Below are positions 1 to 10,320 of a DNA stretch of 64,000 nucleotides, piece after piece. The stretch is from Pinus tabuliformis (taxonomy: Eukaryota > Streptophyta > Pinopsida > Pinales > Pinaceae). The position numbers and the translations under genes were made by a program. Every line of letters begins with the position of its first letter. The stretch's first letter is position 1. The notes under the pieces were generated by a model. It was not told where the DNA came from. It saw only the letters and a list, made by a program, of their open reading frames with translations, and made no database searches. The stretch is from positions 632,617,269-632,681,268 of the forward strand of contig CM062816.1 in assembly GCA_031772625.1 (NCBI GenBank). The letters run 5' to 3'.

Positions 1-1193
1 TTTACCTTGGAATCCTTTTTCAACATATTATTCAACAGTCTTATTAGCTCGGCCAAATTAGGAATGAATCTTCTCAAGAAATTAATCTTACCTAAAAAAC
101 CTTGCAATTCTTTGATATTTCTTGGATGAGGGACCTCAAGGATAGATTGAATTCTATCCGGGTCAATCCTAATACCATCCTTTGAGATTATATGCCCCAA
201 TAGTTTACCTTACTCCAGGCCGAATAGTGATTTCTTTGGATTCAAAGATATGCGATATTTTCTACAAATTAAGAAAACCTGCCTCAGATGCTCTAAGTGT
301 TCTTGGTCTGATTTGAAAAGGCAGTAAGATCATCCAAGTAGGTCACCAGAAAATCATGGATTTCTTTGGCAAAGGCTATATCCATTGCTCTTTGAAATGT
401 GGCCCCTGCATTTTTAAGTCCAAAAGGCATTTTGACTTATTTAAAAGTTCCCCAAGGTGTTGTAAATGTAGTTTTGTCTTGATCATCAGGGTGAACCAAG
501 ATCTGATTGAATCCAGAGAATCCATCTAATAATGAGATCCTAGAGGCTCCCACTACCCTTTGCAAGATATGATCCATTTTTGGTAGGGGGTAATGGTCTT
601 TGAGAGAGACTTTGTTCAAATTCCTTAGGTCGACACACAAATCTAATCTCTCACGTCTTCTTCCTAGTGGGGACCAAATTTGAAATCCACTCTGAAAACC
701 TAATTGGAGCGATTATTCCAGCTTCATACATACGTTTCACTTCTTTCTCAATGAGGGGAAGGAGTACAGGGTTCACTCTTCTGAGCTTTTGTTTAAAAGG
801 TTTTTGGTTTTCCTTTAAAGGTATGGTGTGCTGAATGAATGAAGTGTCGTAGGACTTTAGGTTCTCATAACTCCAGGCAAAAATATCTTGAAATTCCCTA
901 AACAATTCAGTGTATTTTAACTTTTGATCAGTTGGTAATGCCTTAGACAATTTTATCATTTTGGGTTTTTCTGTGGTTCCAATGTTACAATCTTCAATTT
1001 CAACATTCAGTGGTTGCATTTTTGGTTTTCTTGAGATATCATTTGAATCAAACAGATCCTCCAAAGGGGTTAAACCTGTGGGCAGAAAATTATCTTTTAA
1101 CTCAATTACCTCGGCCTCTGTCTCAGCTATTTCATCTACATCTATTTGCCTCAACTCTTGTATATTTTCGTTGTTAAATGTCGTAGGGTTCAA
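1..1193 (-). pseudogene. Ty3/gypsy reverse transcriptase, decayed, runs off the window
   Basis: This is the reverse transcriptase of a Tat-like LTR retrotransposon, which copies element RNA into DNA in the cytoplasmic particle. The first open stretch (1193-651) holds the linker and RT N-terminus, ending near the SEWISNLVPTRKK motif. After a frame change, 640-437 holds the core with VDLRNLNKV, the LLDGFSGFNQI motif (first catalytic aspartate) and TTFTTPWGTF. A TAA follows, and the reading continues with MPFGLKNAGATFQRAM and the catalytic YLDD box near 327-341. The thumb and connection region (LGHIISKDGIRIDPDRI) continues toward position 1 with further stops. Any gypsy RNase H and integrase would lie left of position 1. 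The frameshifts and stops make it non-functional. The family call is firm; the clade (Tat) rests on the primer site and the extra RNase H. Confidence 0.9.
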
Positions 1194-1319
1194 AACCAGA
1201 TTTGTTGTTTCAGCTGATATATTTTGCTTGGTTGTGTAAGCCTATGGTTGGTCATCCATAGTGCTAGTATCAATGTTGATGCTGGAAAATTATTCTTTTA
1301 GAGTGAGGAAGTTGTTTAT

Positions 1320-2107
1320 TTATGTGTCACTCTCAAAGACTTGCAAATTCTTGATGTTGTCCGGGACTGCAGGTCTACGTTTGATTTCAGCAGTGAAAGT
1401 GTGATTGGGTTTGAAAGGTAGCTTGCAATTACTCGCAAAGGTTGCCAAGCTATGAGCATGTAAATTGAGATCTCTAGAAATTTTAGTTAACTGAGACTGT
1501 GAGAAGGTATCAAGTACTTGGATAGCTTCCCATTTGTAAGCTCTTAGCCTTAGATAATTTGTGACAAAGTTTCCTTTCCTCTGTTGTATGATCGGATCTG
1601 AATCTCCTAAGACTAATATTTTGGTTGCACCTAAATTTTTTATGAGTTTGAGACCTAACAGAAGGGTTTCATACTCAGCCATATTATTTGTGCATCGGAA
1701 ATTTAATCTATATGCATGACCTTCAGCTCGGTCATTCTGCATATTGTGAATCCAGACTCCTGCTCCGCTCCTAATCTGTTTACAAAACCATCAAATTCTA
1801 GATACCATAGGGTTTCATGGTCAAGATTTGTATTGAGACTCTTAGAGAGTTGGATCATGGGCAGATTGGTTTCTCGCAAGTCACTTGATACATCATCCTC
1901 CTTTGTTATATCAATTATACCAAAAGTCTTTTGTTCTTGGGAGGCAAATTGTTCATTCAATTCCTCTGCTTGTGTTGTCGTTAATAATTCCAAATAAGCC
2001 TTGCTGCACATGTCAGCATTGTGGAGAATAAATGAATCCATGTCAGAGTGTATTGAATAGATTGGGAAGTTTTGGGGCTTCTCTTGACTGCTCACCACAT
2101 ATTTCAT
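1320..2107 (-). pseudogene. Type I (archaeal-like) RNase H domain placed upstream of the RT
   Basis: Residues YLEFDGFVNRLG open an RNase H fold, followed after a one-base frameshift near 1745-1757 by TNNMAEYETLLLGLKL, then ILVLGDSDPII and NLHAHSLATFAS. These match the D, E, D and final D catalytic blocks of the additional RNase H known from Tat-lineage gypsy elements and plant RNase HI-like proteins. The last aspartate position reads H (HAHSLA), so the active site is incomplete as well as frameshifted. The first 60 or so residues, from 2107, are a linker to the protease. The domain lies between protease and RT, rather than after the RT as in the usual gypsy order of RT then RNase H. Confidence 0.8.
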
Positions 2108-2134
2108 TAATGTTTCACGGTATAATCTCTTTGG

Positions 2135-2701
2135 CTATCCAAAGACTAAAATAATAGTGTAGGACATGTCTAATTGCAAAGATCCTTGGAGTTTGGCCCC
2201 CCAGGATTTGGACAAGAGCATACCATACTTAGGAGGTATGTCGGCTACCACCACATCCATCAAAATTGTTTTGGTTGGGTATTGGACCAGGGAGACACGC
2301 AGATCTTTAATCAAGCCTAGGCACCTAACTTGGCTTGAATCAAATGAGAATAGATCTTTGTAAGGTATTGTGATATCTAAGTCTAGTTTTTCCATTATAG
2401 ATTTGGGCATTAAGTTGTGTGAGGCCTCAGAATCAAACATTGCATTGTGTAAAACCTTGTCATGGATGTTTAAACTGACATAGAAGGGTGGAACCCTTCC
2501 ATTTGTTGTTTTTACTTTGACCTCAGGACCAAATAGTAACTCAGGTTGATCATCTAGAACATTCACAACATCTTTATTGTCCGATACTTGGAGTGACCTC
2601 TTGATCTGCTGTCTATACACTTCGTGTTTAGCCAATTCAGAGAGAGGAAAATATATCTTTAGCTTACTTATTTCTGTTTCCAAGTTAAAGGGCTTTTCCA
2701 T
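2135..2701 (-). pseudogene. Retrotransposon aspartic protease, catalytic motif mutated
   Basis: The reading frame is the same as the upstream gag. It contains PPFYVSLNIHDKVLHNAMFD followed by SEASHNLMP, the position of the retropepsin DSGA motif. The glycine of D-S-G is a glutamate here, which should disable the enzyme. The downstream block DVVVADIPPKYGMLLSKSWG corresponds to the usual flap-to-C-terminal region (GMLLGRDW in relatives). The domain would cut the gag-pol polyprotein. The frame ends at a TAG (2135-2137) and continues in frame to 2107, so gag, protease and the start of RNase H were once one long frame. Confidence 0.8.
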
Positions 2702-3340
2702 TTGAGTCTTGGCATTAAGTACAACAGGTTTCTATTTTTCAGTTGGGTTTTCAGTAATCCTTTCTTCATGATTGGTATGATTTTGTGTGAAATTGGTACC
2801 ATATTTACTTTCAGGGATGGTGTTTGAACTTGCCTTTGAAGGATGGGGTGGGGCTGGCTGGTTTCCAGAGGGCTGTTGTTCTGAGATATCCTCCACAGTG
2901 ACTTCTGTGGCATGGGGGTTTGTGTTATCAGCGGATTCTGGAAGAACGATCTTTTCCTTGGTCTTTTTTGGCTGCTTACTGTCCTTTGGTTTAAGAGGTT
3001 CAGGTACATCTATAGTTCTGCTCCTTAGTTTATACTGTTTATGTACCTCATATACTGCTGCATCATAACCTTCCCTAAAATAAAATGATTCTCCTGACTT
3101 AGTTTGAAATTGATTGCGATTATAAACCTCTTGATCTTCTTGTGTTAAAAAGACTTGATGTTCACTGTCTAGACCCATTAGGTTGATGTGAGGATCCTTG
3201 GTTGGTTCGCTAGATGTTGAAGCCTCAGCAGAATTTTCTTGAAACGGAAGTCTAATATGTTGGTCAGGATCAACCCTTCCAACATTTGGGTCTTGATGCT
3301 TTCTAAAATTAGGGTTTCTAGCAGTACTTGGTTGACCTTC
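2702..3340 (-). pseudogene. gag-protease spacer, charged low-complexity
   Basis: This stretch is in frame with the gag above it and the protease below it, separated by a TGA at 3341-3343 and a TAG at 2732-2734. It is rich in Pro, Lys, Glu and Ser and includes a YKLRSRTIDVPEPLKPK segment. I see no canonical CCHC zinc knuckle. All three in-frame stops from gag to protease can be explained by single C-to-T changes (CGA to TGA, CAG to TAG). Confidence 0.6.
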
Positions 3341-4372
3341 TCATGATGATTTTCTTTCTATGGTTTCTACCCTGTCCCCAAGTCTGTCCATGCCTTTAAT
3401 GATTGCATCTAGCTTTTGCTCAAATGCTGAGGGTTCTTCCTTAAAATTGGTTCTTCTTTCAGCTCTCGCCCGATTTCTTTTGGCAATGAGATTTGCCTCT
3501 ACACTGACAGCTATGTTTTGCATGTCTGCCAAGGTTGCAGGGGCTCTTTCCCTTAGTTGATATGCCATATCAGCATCAAACCCATCCGGGAATTTGATTA
3601 AGGCTAAATCAGGTGGAGGCCTAAGATTTTGGGGAATGGAATCATAAACATTGTTGAATCTGGTAAAATAATCTAAGACAGTTTCTTGTGGGCCTCTCCT
3701 TATGGTGTCATACTCAGATAAAATATGTAGTGGGTCTTTTTTCTTTTCCCATCTGTTCAGGAAGGATTGATAAAGAGCACCTGAATTAGCTATGGAATTT
3801 GCAGCAAGTGCTCTGAACCAAGTTCTTACTTGACCTGTTAAACTTTGAACAAAAATTTTCATTCTCACATCATCATCGTCTATCTCATAGTTTTCAAAGT
3901 AATCTTGCATTTTCTTGGTATGCTGTAAGGAAGTATATGTGTTGGTTCCATCAAAATAAGTGATCTTACTCTGGTAGTCCAGAGGCATAGCCCCAAGATT
4001 TCCAGGTAACTGTAGGGGAGCATAATGATTTGCCATATTTACAAGGGTCAATGGGACAACAGGTAGAAGGGGAACAGCTGGAACAACAGGGACAACAATA
4101 GTAGTTGGTGTGTTGGATGGAGGTGTGAATAGTATGTTTTGAGAAGTAAATGAGGAAGAGGGGGAAGACGGGGTTATGTGAGGATGAACTGATGATTTAG
4201 CAGGGGTTTGGATATAACTTCGTTGAAATGCCTCTGGGATGGAAGCAACCAATTCTTCTGGTTCCCTTTGGTTCCTAAGAATCTTGGGAATCAAATTAGG
4301 ATTATCGAAAACAGTTGGAGGATTTGGGTTAGGATTTGACCTGGTATGCCTAGTTCTCTTTTTAGGAGCCAA
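3341..4372 (-). CDS. Retrotransposon gag (capsid) protein, 343 aa, Tat-like gypsy
   Basis: This is the capsid-forming gag of the element whose pol follows downstream. The start is the first ATG after the primer site, leaving a leader of about 110 nt. Residues 1-110 are Pro/Ser/Val-rich. The retrotransposon gag core follows at about 130-270, with ITYFDGTNTYTSLQHTKKMQ, WFRALAANSI, FLNRWEKKKDPLHILSEYDT and ETVLDYFTRFNNVY, all typical of the Retrotrans_gag family. The C-terminus is basic (AKRNRARAERRTNFKEEP). The frame is fully open for 343 codons and was probably followed by readthrough into the protease before the TGA at 3341-3343 arose. Confidence 0.85.
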   Translation of the reverse strand: MAPKKRTRHTRSNPNPNPPTVFDNPNLIPKILRNQREPEELVASIPEAFQRSYIQTPAKSSVHPHITPSSPSSSFTSQNILFTPPSNTPTTIVVPVVPAVPLLPVVPLTLVNMANHYAPLQLPGNLGAMPLDYQSKITYFDGTNTYTSLQHTKKMQDYFENYEIDDDDVRMKIFVQSLTGQVRTWFRALAANSIANSGALYQSFLNRWEKKKDPLHILSEYDTIRRGPQETVLDYFTRFNNVYDSIPQNLRPPPDLALIKFPDGFDADMAYQLRERAPATLADMQNIAVSVEANLIAKRNRARAERRTNFKEEPSAFEQKLDAIIKGMDRLGDRVETIERKSS

Positions 4373-4484
4373 CTTCCGAATTTGTTTTTGGTATTTTTTG
4401 AGAATATTTTCAGAATTATCAAGGAACTGCTCAAATTTTGGAACAGCTATCTAAAGCAGACAACAGTTGAAAAATTTGTTCTGT

Positions 4485-4503
4485 TCCCCAGTGGAGTAGC
4501 CAA
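4485..4503 (-). promoter_or_regulatory. Primer binding site, Tat/Ogre type
   Basis: The minus strand reads TTGGCTACTCCACTGGGGA, two mismatches from the site at 63924-63942 (TTGGCGACTCCGCTGGGGA). This sequence class is the tRNA-primed start of minus-strand DNA synthesis in Tat/Ogre gypsy elements. It lies 110 nt upstream of the gag ATG and 3-4 nt inside the LTR edge (TGTTAACA, from 4507). Confidence 0.75.
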
Positions 4504-4506
4504 TTA

Positions 4507-5479
4507 TGTTAACACTCAGGTTGTTCCCTTTGACTCCCAAGGGAATACGGCCGAGGTAACCACTAACCAATCTTTTGGCCATAGGTACTAGCCTACCTGT
4601 AACCAGAGAGGGCTCTCTCTTTCTGATTTAGCTTTGCTTTGATGAGTTTTTAGGCTAGCTATGATGCACAAGGTTTTGTTTTAAATTTGCTGGATGATAA
4701 TTTCAGTTAGAACAGGTATGCTTTTGCAGGGTAATCTAGGCCATTGGGCATGGAGTCCAAGATGTTTAATTGCTTGAAATGTTTGTTTTGAGGAAACACT
4801 GATGCTACAGAGCCAGACAGGTGTCTGTGGAACAATTTTTTAATCTGTAATATGATGGGATGAAATCAGGGAGTGAAAGGCAACTAAGGATCTTTCAGTA
4901 AGCTGATACGAGAATAGTGGAAACATTACTTAGGAGCATTTGAGAATTCCTTAATAACATTTATGTTGATAGAACAAATACGAACATGAGCAACTAAGAA
5001 TTCATGTTTATGATTAATTCTGAAGAAAGCATATTTAACAACAAAGAGTGAGCACAGGGTGTGATCAAACATTTCCTATGCCATTCTTTTTCTCTATTGC
5101 TAGGCTAGTGAAACATGTATATGAATTAAGTAGACATAAAGAAGACAAAACATAGTTCAGGATAACTTATTGTTCCATTAGACACCACAGGAATTATGTA
5201 ACAGCACACAGAGCATCATTGAGACATCAAACAGTCAAGAGATAGTAAACTTTTCCATCCTTTGCATTAGATCATCTAAAAATATACAATTTATTGTCTC
5301 AGAGAGAAAATCACTAACCCGAAATACGTTGTAAGGGGAGGTATATATACAACATTTAGATACAAAAATATCTAACGGATGAATTAATGGCTCATAAATA
5401 CCGTGCAAACTCCTGAAGAATTACAGCTGAGAGAGTAAATGCTGAAAGGACTGCTCAGTGCATTAGCTGTCCAAAATTG
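4507..5479 (-). mobile_element. 5' LTR of the Tat-like element: R/U5 and proximal promoter
   Basis: The LTR edge TGTTAACA (plus strand, 4507) abuts the primer site. Reading on the minus strand, a TATA box (GTATATATAC, 5341-5350) is followed about 50 nt later by AATAAA-like sequence (near 5290) and about 800 nt of non-coding R/U5. An imperfect hairpin near the LTR end (TTCCCTT...AAGGGAA, 4529-4551) parallels one at the LTR end at 63956-63975. The outer boundary is not visible. I think U3 continues upward through the ORF cassette (see 5703-10320). Confidence 0.6.
5341..5350 (-). promoter_or_regulatory. TATA box of the LTR promoter
   Basis: The perfect palindrome GTATATATAC sits about 130 nt downstream of the end of the ORF cassette and about 840 nt upstream of the LTR edge. 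That is the expected place for the core promoter of genomic RNA transcription. Confidence 0.5.
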
Positions 5480-5665
5480 TCAGAAAGTTCTGACTTTGTG
5501 ACCCATTGAGTCGGTTGGAGCAGTGTTGCCCAAAATTTGCGCGTTTCCTTTGTCTTGGCTTGTTGTCGTAGTATCATGCTGAGTCGCTTCTTTTACCCGG
5601 CTTGCCTGCTGTCCTGATCCTGCTTTTTGACATTGGTTGACCTGAAGCTGATTAGGATAGACCAA
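5480..5665 (-). pseudogene. Frameshifted C-terminal tail of the U3 ORF
   Basis: An open stretch of 61 codons rich in Gln, Lys, Ser and Thr (KAGSGQQASRVKEATQHD). It is in a different frame from the cassette upstream, which stops at 5703. It may be the true C-terminus after a one-base slip between 5665 and 5703, or chance. Nothing in it is recognisable. Confidence 0.3.
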
Positions 5666-5702
5666 ACCAAGATTATTGAGGCAAAATTTGCAGCATTGCC
5701 TG

Positions 5703-8700
5703 TCACCAATCCTCCTTGGGCAGTTGGTGTCTTCGTATTTTTATCAAAGTTTCATCTGCCTCTGTATACCTGTAAAAATTTGGTGGGACCTCAAACAAGT
5801 GATTAATCTCATGCTCAATGTAGAATAAATTTTCAAGCTTGTCATATAGGCTCTGCCCTGATGGAGGTCCTGTTTTCTCAGAAGTACTGGTGGATGCTGT
5901 GATCTGATTTTCAGTAAAATTTGTCATCCTAGTGGCATATTGTTCACGAGTGATCAATATTCCTGTGCTGGTCAATAGGCTGGGCAATCCTTTATCTTGC
6001 AATGCTCCCATTCTAAGTTTGCAGTCATCCACCTCAGCCTGCATTTCCTGACGTTTCCTTTCTACAGTCTGCACAAAATTTCTGAGGGTCAACACTTTTT
6101 TAACTGTTAGAACAACATATGTTCTGTTGATGATGTTCAGGACTGCCAACTCCTCCTTGGTGTGATTATTGAGGAAATGTATCATCCTATTGGCTTGCTG
6201 AGGCTTATTCCCTAGTGCTGCTCTGGCTTTCTGGCTTTCAAATTGTGCTTGGCCTATTAATTCCATCTGCTCATGCACTGTTTTGATTGACTTCCACTGT
6301 TTGGTAATGGAGTGGTCAATCCAGGCCCACAAAATCTTTTTTATTTCTGCCAAAGTATTTTCTAATTTTAGTTCCTTCTCTAAGGCCTTTATTTTGTCCT
6401 TTAGGGCCTTAATCTCTCTGGTCTGCTCTACTACTGAGTAAAATCATGTTAATGTGTATCACTTTTTCCCTTTTCGTGGCAAAGAAGTTTTATAAAAATA
6501 AATGGAGTCGAAAAGTTTACTCTTAAATTTACAAAATCATCAAAAATTAGGTGGTGGTAAAAGAAGACAAAACATGTCAATTTAAATTCAATTTCATGTC
6601 ATATTTTTTCTAAAATTTAATATATATTTTTTATCTAATTTATTCATTTTCTTTAAAAGATATCATTAATATTTTACATAAATTTTTAAGTAGTGACAAA
6701 ACTGCGACCCCCCATTTCTCTATTGATTTATGTTTTTCAATTCCAATTTCTTTAAGAGATGTGTTGTAAACATTCTAAAGATTGCTAAACAAATTTAAAA
6801 ATAAAAAGTAAGCATATTTTTTAATTATTATTAAAATACTAGTAAAAATGATCATCTTTTCGTATATATAAAACCGCGACCCAAGAAACTACCCTTTCAA
6901 GTTTATAAAATCATTTTTTTTTAATAGAAATTTGAAAATAACATATAACAAAATGTTAAAATTATTTTTTGAAAAATTTTAAAATATATTTTAAATTTTT
7001 TATAATAAAATTTTTAATTATGATTATAATAACATATTTTATATTATTCAAAATATAATATATAAAATTATTTGTTTAGAAATTCTAATTCTATTTTTAT
7101 ATATATTTTTAAAGAGTTTTAGCATTTCATTTAACTTTACATAAAGTTATTTATATTTTGTGAGTGATTAACCATAGTTTTTACCAATATTTACTATGAG
7201 TTGACTTATTTGCAAATTTAGTATTTACTTTTTATAACATTTTTTATATTTTCTAAACCCATTAAATAGGTTCACTATAGCTTTTACTAAAATTTATTGT
7301 GAGTTAGCTTTGTTACAAATTTAGCATTTATTTTTTATAATTGACAAGTATGAAACTCAACTCATTTAATTGATATTTTTATATTATTATTTTTATCTTT
7401 TTTCATTTGAGTACTTTTTTGCTTTTGCCATATAATGAGACACATTAGCATGCTTTTACCCTACTGTCATTTTGGATTTATCATACTTAGTTTCCAGCTC
7501 TGCCAATTTCTCTTTGGCTTGTTTGATCTCTGTAGCCTGCAGTTCCAGTTCTTTGACTGCTTTGGTCAAATCATCCAGGCTTATGTTAGCCTCAGGAGCT
7601 GATGTTTTTGCTGCTGCCGCATCTTTTGTTGTTGTAGCCTTTGCAGGGGTCGTTGCTGCCTCTGTATTTGCTGCAGTAGTTGGGGCAGTTTGAGGATGTT
7701 GGGAGGTTGATTCTCCCTGTTTGTCTTGAAGTGCTTTTTCTAGCTCCCCTTCCAGATCAACCACTCTTTGGCTAAGCTTCATCAATAGATCCAATTGATC
7801 CTCAACTTCCTTTTATTTCTGCAATTCTCCTATTTGAGGGTGCTCAGTAGGAAGCAATTATAGTCTCTTCTTTAATGCAGCAATGTCATCATCTTTTTTC
7901 TTCATAAGGGCCCTCACACCCTTAGGATCCTTAGGATTATGTCCTAAGTCCACAATAATGTCCTCTAATGTTTTGATTCTGTTATCTTTGGCCGTGGAGG
8001 ACATTCTCTCTAAGTCTAGCTGAGTGTTGGTGTTCTCCACAGATTCTTTTAATTCATGGGCCATTGTGGCCCTGTCTACCAATGTGGCATAGACCATTTC
8101 CCCTGTTTGCTTATGCAACTCTATCTAATCCATGGGGTGAATGTCTTTTGCCATGACCTCTAGCTTTGTTCTAACAAAATCTGCAGCTAAGTGAGGTTGC
8201 GGTATTTTGGGTTTGATATGGCTGAGGACTATGTTTTCCTCTTTGATATCATATGCTGCCATCAGCCTTTCTTGCTTGGTCGGCGTTGCCTTGAGAAATT
8301 GGTCGTACAGATGCACTCTTAGCAACTCATTTTGTGCTTTAATTTCTTTGAAAGTGGCCTTGGTACTGGATGGCTTCTTGCTTTGCTGTGTGGAGGAGGA
8401 TACCTCCATGCCATGTTGTCTTTCCTGCTCTTGTTGAAAAGAGCTTGTGGCTGTCTACTGGATATCTTCTTTTTCTTTCCTTGGGCTTTCAAGGATCTCT
8501 TCACTGACTTCTTCTATGATTGGAGAATCAACCCTTTGTCTTTTGGCTTCAGGTTCCCGAGTGGACCCACTAGTAGGTGTAGACTCCTCTCGGTCTCGCT
8601 TCTTGCCTCTTTCCTCATGTGCTGGGGTCTGTAAGGCAGGCACTGTTGGTGCCTCTTTTTGTGGTGGAGGAGTTTGGTCTTGCTACTGCCCAATTGAGGA

Positions 8701-9123
8701 GGCATGCTTTCCTGTGACTATCTCTTTTTCTGCACCCATTATCCCCTTGCCCTTTTCTGTAGCTGTTGCTGATGTAGATGGCCCTTGGGTGGCTGGTGTG
8801 GTTGCAGCAGTGGATTTGCCTTCCCCAATTTTATGTGGTTGTTTGAAAGTTACCTGCTACACAGAATCTAAGTCAAGATTTTTTTCTAAATCCTTGATAT
8901 TTTTTTCGATTATTTCTTCTTGAGTTAGTTCCTCAACTAATGTGCCTTGCGACCATTCATCTTGGTTGGCATACTGCTCAATTTGTGAATATTTACAGTG
9001 ATCATACCCTAGCAGCCTGTATTTGACTCTTCTACCACTGATGAAGCCTTTAGGGTCATAAGGGACCCACCAGAACCTTCTCTTTAGTTTATATTTATCT
9101 CTGAGAATTTGATCAACCTCTTT
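5703..9123 (-). pseudogene. Coiled-coil-rich central and C-terminal part of the U3 ORF cassette
   Basis: Once the 1,026-bp insertion at 6436-7461 and one copy of its 4-bp duplication are ignored, one reading frame runs unbroken from 10320 to 5703. It is interrupted by seven in-frame stops: TAG at 9124, 8857, 8683, 8455 and 8125, and TAA at 7858 and 7813. Content in order: a conserved-looking block near 9110-8990 (KLKRRFWWVPYDPKGF), an acidic segment, a Pro/Ser/Thr-rich basic region with KKRDREE, then heptad-like charged helices (LKESVENTNTQLDLERM, LEGELEKALQDK, AVKELELQATEIKQAKEKL, REIKALKDKIKALEKELKLE). The C-terminal 216-codon open stretch (6353-5703) has an LWAWIDHSITKQWKSIKTVH segment. 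No gag, protease, RT or integrase motif is present. I do not recognise the family. The layout (globular N-terminus plus long coiled coil) suggests a structural or binding protein. Confidence 0.6.
6436..7461. mobile_element. 1,026-bp AT-rich DNA transposon (MITE- or MULE-like) inside the ORF cassette
   Basis: The ends are inverted repeats of about 26 bp. The left end reads GAGTAAAATCATGTTAATGT and the right end, reverse-complemented, GGGTAAAAGCATGCTAATGT, with the match continuing a few bases. TACT flanks both sides (6432-6435 and 7462-7465). Removing the element and one TACT restores one continuous frame between the coiled-coil segments on either side, so this is a clean insertion into coding sequence. 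The interior is very AT-rich with no ORF, so it is non-autonomous. The superfamily is uncertain: the GGGTAAAA-type terminus resembles some Mutator-like ends, but a 4-bp duplication is too short for Mutator. Confidence 0.75.
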
Positions 9124-10320
9124 CTAACCTTCTTTATTATTCATGATAAAGGGGCCCATATGGTCTTTGAATTTGAGGTGGGCTTTCTTCTTGGCACTAT
9201 GAAAGTGGGTGAGGTCAGAACTAATGAGTTGCCTATAATATTCCAAGGCGAACAATCTCATCGGTACATACCTTGGGAGCCTATATGGACAGAGCTCATA
9301 GCCATAAATTCTGATGACTGTATGGTTTTGATATAGGTACCAATCACCTATTTTATAATTCTTGGACAGCTGCAAAGTTTTCTGGATCTCAAATGATAGT
9401 CTGGGAGGAGGGGATCTCATCAAGAGGCAAGAGACTGGGTAAACAAATTGGTCAACAAACTCACAGTAAGAATATGGTGAATCTTGAACTTGGTGGAAAA
9501 CTGATGACCAGAAGATAACAGACCTCTTCTCTCCCCTAGAATCAAGTTTCTTGATGGGGCATTGAAAGACTTCACACTGGTAATACATGAATAAGTGGTA
9601 GATATATGATGAATATTTGAACACACCCTCCCTATCCACTTTCAAGAGTTGGTCATGTATTTTATTGGCTATAAACATGGAAAAGTTATATTTGTAAGAA
9701 GGAGGCTGGCCTGGGCTATATGCAGCTAATAATACCAACACCGTCTCATCAATGTGCTCACTGGTTTTGAAGCCAAGCACATAAGAGATCATATCAACTA
9801 GGAGCTTGCCTACATCAGTGAAATGGACATATAAGAAAGGAGGTGGCCCTGTAGGCTGGCAGTCTGCCCTCATGAATGTCTTGGTGAACTTTTCAATGTC
9901 AGCAGTGGAGAGTTTTTCGCCTGCATCTAGCAGATAGTTCATGGAGAAGGGAAACAACAGTCGAGTCTGCTTAAAATTGAGCATTTGGTTGATAGAGTCA
10001 GGATTGATGTGGAAAAGTATGCTCCCAGATGGAGACTTGATAGTTCTCTGAGTTGGATCATAATTCTCAGCACATAAGCGGATGATTTCTGGAAAAATAT
10101 TAACATATGGGAGGAAATAGTAAGGCAGATTGGACTCCCATGTCCCATATGTGTCATTCCTACTCAAATCGTTGTGTCTCAATTGGCAGAAGGTCTGTAA
10201 ATGGTTCCTGTCACCCACAAGATCTTGGATAAGGTAATCTCTGTCAGCAAGAGGCATGGCTTCAAGCTCCTTGTTTGGTGGATTCATAGGAGTGACACTG
10301 AGAGCTGATGGTGTAGCCAT
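9124..10320 (-). CDS. 398-codon N-terminal module of the U3 ORF cassette, unknown function
   Basis: This is the longest open frame in the window. It starts at the ATG (MATPSALSVTPMNPPNKELE) about 185 nt downstream of a TATA box at 10503-10511. The protein is a mixed alpha/beta, aromatic-rich globular sequence, for example WESNLPYYFLPYVNIFPEII, SGSILFHINPDSINQML, FLYVHFTDVGKLLVDMISYV and PYRLPRYVPMRLFALEYYRQ, with no signal peptide or clear membrane span. The pattern of an I-x-P-x-S-I block after a G-x-x-x-F-x-I strand is loosely like plant mobile-domain (transposon-derived) proteins, but I would not assign it. It ends at a TAG (9124-9126) that probably replaced CAG, since the frame continues downstream. 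It lacks gag and pol motifs. Confidence 0.6.
   Translation of the reverse strand: MATPSALSVTPMNPPNKELEAMPLADRDYLIQDLVGDRNHLQTFCQLRHNDLSRNDTYGTWESNLPYYFLPYVNIFPEIIRLCAENYDPTQRTIKSPSGSILFHINPDSINQMLNFKQTRLLFPFSMNYLLDAGEKLSTADIEKFTKTFMRADCQPTGPPPFLYVHFTDVGKLLVDMISYVLGFKTSEHIDETVLVLLAAYSPGQPPSYKYNFSMFIANKIHDQLLKVDREGVFKYSSYIYHLFMYYQCEVFQCPIKKLDSRGEKRSVIFWSSVFHQVQDSPYSYCEFVDQFVYPVSCLLMRSPPPRLSFEIQKTLQLSKNYKIGDWYLYQNHTVIRIYGYELCPYRLPRYVPMRLFALEYYRQLISSDLTHFHSAKKKAHLKFKDHMGPFIMNNKEG

Noticed and set aside
8332-8923. Plus-strand frames of 100 and 158 codons
   Set aside because: They are antisense shadows of the minus-strand ORF cassette, with Ser/Leu/Cys-rich nonsense composition.
5703-10320. Stop-codon readthrough or recoding as the reason for seven TAG/TAA codons
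   Set aside because: Mutation of CAG/CAA by cytosine deamination is simpler, and the neighbouring retroelement genes show the same decay plus disabled catalytic residues.
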